NCBI RefSeq assembly: GCF_036099295.1
Contig: NZ_CP107976.1
Coordinates: forward strand, 806,001 to 870,000
Source of the DNA: Streptomyces sp. NBC_00358
GTDB lineage: Bacteria; Actinomycetota; Actinomycetes; Streptomycetales; Streptomycetaceae
Direction of reading: 5' to 3'
DNA length: 64,000 bases
In this document: piece after piece, positions 61,341 to 64,000 of the stretch
Layout: each line of letters starts with the position of its first letter
Position numbering within the stretch: position 1 is the stretch's first letter
The notes under the pieces: generated by a model
Seen by the model: only the letters and a program-made list of their open reading frames with translations
What the model was told of the DNA's origin: nothing
The model's database searches: none
Position numbers and translations under genes: made by a program

Positions 61341-61853
61341 TCACGCTTCCGCGCGCCTCGGCAGCCGCCAGTTCGGACGTACGAAGTGGCAGGTGTAGCC
61401 GTCGGGGTAGCGCTGCAGGTAGTCCTGGTGTTCCGGCTCCGCGTTCCAGAAGGGACCGGCCGGCGCGACCTCTGTCACGACCTTCCCCGGCCACAGGCCC
61501 GAGGCGTCGACGTCGGCGATGGTCTCCTCGGCGACCCGCTTCTGCTCGTCGTCGGCGTAGAAGATGGCGGAGCGGTAGCTGAGACCGATGTCGTTGCCCT
61601 GCCGGTTCTTCGTCGACGGGTCGTGGATCTGGAAGAAGTACTCCAGGATCGTCCGGTAGTCGGTCTCCGTCGGATCGAACGTGATCTCGATCGCCTCGGC
61701 GTGCGTGCCGTGGTTGCGATACGTCGCATCGGCCACGTCGCCGCCGCTGTATCCCACCCGGGTGTCCAGTACACCCGGGAACGTCCTGATCAGATCCTGC
61801 ATGCCCCAGAAGCAGCCGCCCGCCAGCAGCGCCTTCTCCTCGTTCCGGCTCAT
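61341..61853 (-). CDS. msrA: peptide methionine-S-sulfoxide reductase MsrA
   Basis: The 170-residue protein has the active-site [10 protein letters not shown] (Cys14) and the family segments [39 protein letters not shown] and [16 protein letters not shown]. It repairs oxidised methionine in the cytoplasm using thioredoxin. ATG 61853 has AAGGG upstream. It is a housekeeping gene, not linked to the cluster. Confidence 0.95.
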   Translation of the reverse strand: MSRNEEKALLAGGCFWGMQDLIRTFPGVLDTRVGYSGGDVADATYRNHGTHAEAIEITFDPTETDYRTILEYFFQIHDPSTKNRQGNDIGLSYRSAIFYADDEQKRVAEETIADVDASGLWPGKVVTEVAPAGPFWNAEPEHQDYLQRYPDGYTCHFVRPNWRLPRRAEA

Positions 61854-62167
61854 CGCACGCACCCTTCTCCCTTGTCTCCGTCGAACGCGCACGGGCACCG
61901 CGCGCGTTCCCGGCGGTCCGTCTCCCCCGCCGTCGTGGCGCCGTGGCACCGATCTGCACAAGCCGGAGGGGCCGGTCGAAATTCCCGGCCCGGCCCCTTC
62001 GGGCCGAGGGAAGCCGATCATCACCCCGGCGGTCCGGTCCGACCGCCCGGAGGACAGCCATAACGATCGTGCAATGTTCAATCAGCATCGGCCTGAGAAT
62101 TTGCTATCGCTACCAAAGAAAGGGCTCAATGTCCTTGCTATGTCAGCAGAAAAGCGTTAGGGAGCGG
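61854..62167. promoter_or_regulatory. divergent promoter region, msrA / MHYT
   Basis: A 314-bp gap whose right half (62060-62160) is clearly AT-richer than average. It must contain both promoters. No operator palindrome stands out. Confidence 0.45.
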
Positions 62168-63181
62168 ATGAACGGCACGATCGACGGCTTCAGCTACGGG
62201 CTGGTCACACCGGTGGCCGCCTACGTCATGGCCTGCGTGGGCTCGGCGTTGGGGCTGCGCTGTGTGGTGCGGACGGTGCATCACGAGCCCGGCTGGAGGC
62301 TGGGCTGGCTCGCTCTGGGAGCCAGCGCTCTCGGCTGCGGCATCTGGACGATGCACTTCATCGCCATGACCGGGTTCTCCGTAGCGGAAACACCCATCAC
62401 CTACGACGTCCCGCTGACCGTGCTCAGTCTCGTCGTGGCGATCGTGGTGGTCTCCGCGGGCGTGTTCATCGTCGGGCATCGCGGTGCCACCCGGACCTCC
62501 CTGACCGTGGGCGGAAGCATCACCGGCCTCGGCGTCGCGATGATGCACTACCTCGGCATGTTCGCGATGCAGCTCAACGGAGACATCAGCTACAACGCGT
62601 TCACCGTGGGCCTGTCCGTGGTCATCGCCCTCGTCGCGGCCACCGCCGCGCTGTGGGCGGCCGTCTCCGTGCAGGGCTTTCTCCGCACCCTCGGTGCCAG
62701 CCTCGTCATGGGCCTGGCCGTCACCGGCATGCACTACACGGGCATGGCCGCCGTGAGCGTCCATCTCCACAACGGAATTCAGACGGCCACCAGCGGCCAG
62801 GAGGGCACCTCGCTCCTCCTGCCCATGCTCCTCGGCCCGATCATCTTCCTCATCCTCGCCGCGGCCATCGTCATGTTCGACCCGGTCCTGATCCTCGGGG
62901 ACAGCGACTGGGACAAGCCCGCCAAAGGACGCTCCAAGGTCGTGGCGCGCGGCAAGCGGAACGCGGCGCCCGTTCCCGCGCCCGTGCCCGCCCCGGCGTA
63001 CGGTGTCGGGGCCCCTTCGGTGCCGATGGCGCAAAGCGGCGCTCAGGGCGACGGCTGGCCGTCGGCCCCGCACCAGCCCCACGCCGCCTACGAGCGCGCC
63101 CCCCAGTACAACGACACGGGCGCCCGGTACGGCGACACGGGCTCCACCGACGTCTACGGAGCCCGGCACGAGGCGGAGTAG
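62168..63181 (+). CDS. MHYT-domain integral membrane sensor
   Basis: The 337-residue protein has seven predicted membrane helices (residues about 5-245), with the MHYT-type motifs MHFIAMTGF, MMHYLGMFAM and GMHYTGMAAV, proposed to bind copper or sense O2, CO or NO. The C-terminal 95 residues are hydrophilic and Pro/Ala/Tyr-rich. No GGDEF or kinase domain is attached, so the output is unknown. ATG 62168 follows AGGGAG. Confidence 0.9.
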   Translation: MNGTIDGFSYGLVTPVAAYVMACVGSALGLRCVVRTVHHEPGWRLGWLALGASALGCGIWTMHFIAMTGFSVAETPITYDVPLTVLSLVVAIVVVSAGVFIVGHRGATRTSLTVGGSITGLGVAMMHYLGMFAMQLNGDISYNAFTVGLSVVIALVAATAALWAAVSVQGFLRTLGASLVMGLAVTGMHYTGMAAVSVHLHNGIQTATSGQEGTSLLLPMLLGPIIFLILAAAIVMFDPVLILGDSDWDKPAKGRSKVVARGKRNAAPVPAPVPAPAYGVGAPSVPMAQSGAQGDGWPSAPHQPHAAYERAPQYNDTGARYGDTGSTDVYGARHEAE

Positions 63182-63384
63182 TCCCTCCGTCCATCCATTC
63201 CCGGCCGATGGCCCGGCCGACGCGTTCACCTCGCGTCGGCCGGGCCATCGCCACAGGTGGCCCTTTTCAGCACGCAAACCGGCCCGGCCGCTCCGGCGAG
63301 GGGTGCGGCGCGAGGTGATTCCCGGTGGCGGAATCCGGTCCGTGCCACGCCCCTCGGAATGATCTTGAGTCTAGGGTGCGGGAC

Positions 63385-64000
63385 ATGACCTCCATGACCG
63401 CGCGCGGCACCACGCTCCACTACGACGACACCGGCTCCTCGACCGGGCTGCCCGTCCTGCTGATCCACGGGCATCCCTTCAACCGGACGCTGTGGGCCCC
63501 GCAGGCCGAAGCCCTCGCCGCGGCCGGACACCGTGCGATCACCCCGGACCTGCGCGGCTACGGCGACAGCGGGGTGGAGGCCGGCACCGTGTATCTCGCC
63601 GACTTCGCCGACGACCTCGTCGGGCTGCTGGATCACCTGGACATCGACCGGGCGGTGGTCGGCGGCGTCTCGATGGGCGGGCAGATCGCCATGGAGGTAC
63701 AGCGCGGCCACGCAGATCGGGTACGGGCGCTCGTCCTGTCGGACACCTCGGCGCCCGCCGAGACGGACGACGGCAGGGCCTTCCGCAACCGGTTGGCCGA
63801 CCGTCTCCTGGCGGAGGGGATGGACAGGTACGCGGACGAGGTCATCGGCAAGATGCTCGCGGACTACAACGTCACCGCGATGCCGGAGGTCGCCGCGCAC
63901 GTGCTGCGCATGATGCGCGCCACCGATCCCCGCGGCGCCGCGGCGGCCCTGCGCGGCCGGGCCGAACGGCCCGACTACCGGGACACCCTCGCGGCCGTGC
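63385..64000 (+). CDS. alpha/beta hydrolase (truncated at window end)
   Basis: The first 205 residues are visible. The oxyanion loop is LLIHGHPFNRTLWAPQ, with TPDLRGYGDSG after strand 4 and the nucleophile Ser in GGVSMGGQIAMEV. The family includes haloperoxidase-like hydrolases, lactonases and 3-oxoadipate enol-lactonases. The C-terminal His lies beyond the window edge. ATG 63385 was chosen; a second ATG follows three codons later. Confidence 0.85.
   Translation, partial: MTSMTARGTTLHYDDTGSSTGLPVLLIHGHPFNRTLWAPQAEALAAAGHRAITPDLRGYGDSGVEAGTVYLADFADDLVGLLDHLDIDRAVVGGVSMGGQIAMEVQRGHADRVRALVLSDTSAPAETDDGRAFRNRLADRLLAEGMDRYADEVIGKMLADYNVTAMPEVAAHVLRMMRATDPRGAAAALRGRAERPDYRDTLAAV

Noticed and set aside
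1..64000. CRISPR arrays, insertion sequences, integrases or prophage genes
   Set aside because: No regularly spaced repeat-spacer pattern, transposase DDE motifs or phage structural genes were seen on either strand.

Overview
The window reads as chromosomal DNA of a Streptomyces or close relative. GC is very high, codon third positions are strongly GC-biased, several genes start with GTG, and typical families are present: a WhiB-like protein, a DUF397 protein, an A-factor synthase/receptor pair, a type II polyketide synthase and MHYT proteins. Most genes from 20.9 to 51.9 kb lie on the minus strand and are tightly packed, with many 4-base start/stop overlaps.

Left flank (1-20.4 kb): mostly unlinked genes. 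These are a TPR protein tail, methyltransferases, a tRNA-Gly(UCC) with odd features followed by a strong hairpin, a patatin lipase with a TetR regulator, a DUF397 gene behind a decayed XRE regulator, a GH13 enzyme with a MarR regulator facing a FUSC membrane protein, a secreted GH5 enzyme, a clan-A glycosidase with a TetR regulator, a four-repeat peptidoglycan-binding/CHAP hydrolase with a long leader, and GNAT, Clp-N and SnoaL-like proteins.

Centre (about 20.9-51.9 kb): an angucycline-type polyketide cluster. Read in the direction of transcription, the core order is FAD oxygenase, TcmI-type cyclase, KS-alpha, KS-beta/CLF, ACP, ketoreductase, didomain aromatase/cyclase, and an FAD oxygenase-SDR fusion. 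This is the E-F-A-B-C-D-L-M order of urdamycin/gaudimycin-type clusters. Downstream come an MFS exporter, a phosphopantetheinyl transferase, a malonyl-CoA:ACP transacylase and a complete acyl-CoA carboxylase (beta, epsilon, biotinylated alpha). Upstream are a didomain ABM monooxygenase, a DHA2 exporter, a protein of unknown function, an acyl-CoA-dehydrogenase-like flavin monooxygenase, a flavin reductase and a SnoaL-like protein. A second flavin reductase, an alpha/beta hydrolase and two transporters form the far (20.9-24.8 kb) end. No deoxysugar or glycosyltransferase genes are visible, so the product is probably an oxidised angucyclinone.

Inside the cluster sits an unexpected three-gene unit at 41.6-44.9 kb: a 37-residue, basic-residue-free peptide with an excellent ribosome site and its own intrinsic terminator, a large degenerate-STAND/TPR protein with a 12-residue tandem repeat, and a SAM methyltransferase. 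This is the best candidate for an undescribed system.

Regulatory right side (51.2-58.2 kb): an orphan atypical OmpR-type regulator divergent from a TetR/pseudo-receptor (the jadR1/jadR2 layout), an ArpA-like gamma-butyrolactone receptor divergent from an AfsA-like synthase, then a small coupled ORF, an epimerase/reductase, a P450 and a Wbl protein. Two near-identical 22-bp palindromes, before the synthase gene and before the OmpR-type gene, look like autoregulatory elements that tie butyrolactone signalling to the cluster. The right flank holds a Lrp/AsnC regulator with a divergent MFS exporter, MsrA, an MHYT protein and a truncated alpha/beta hydrolase.
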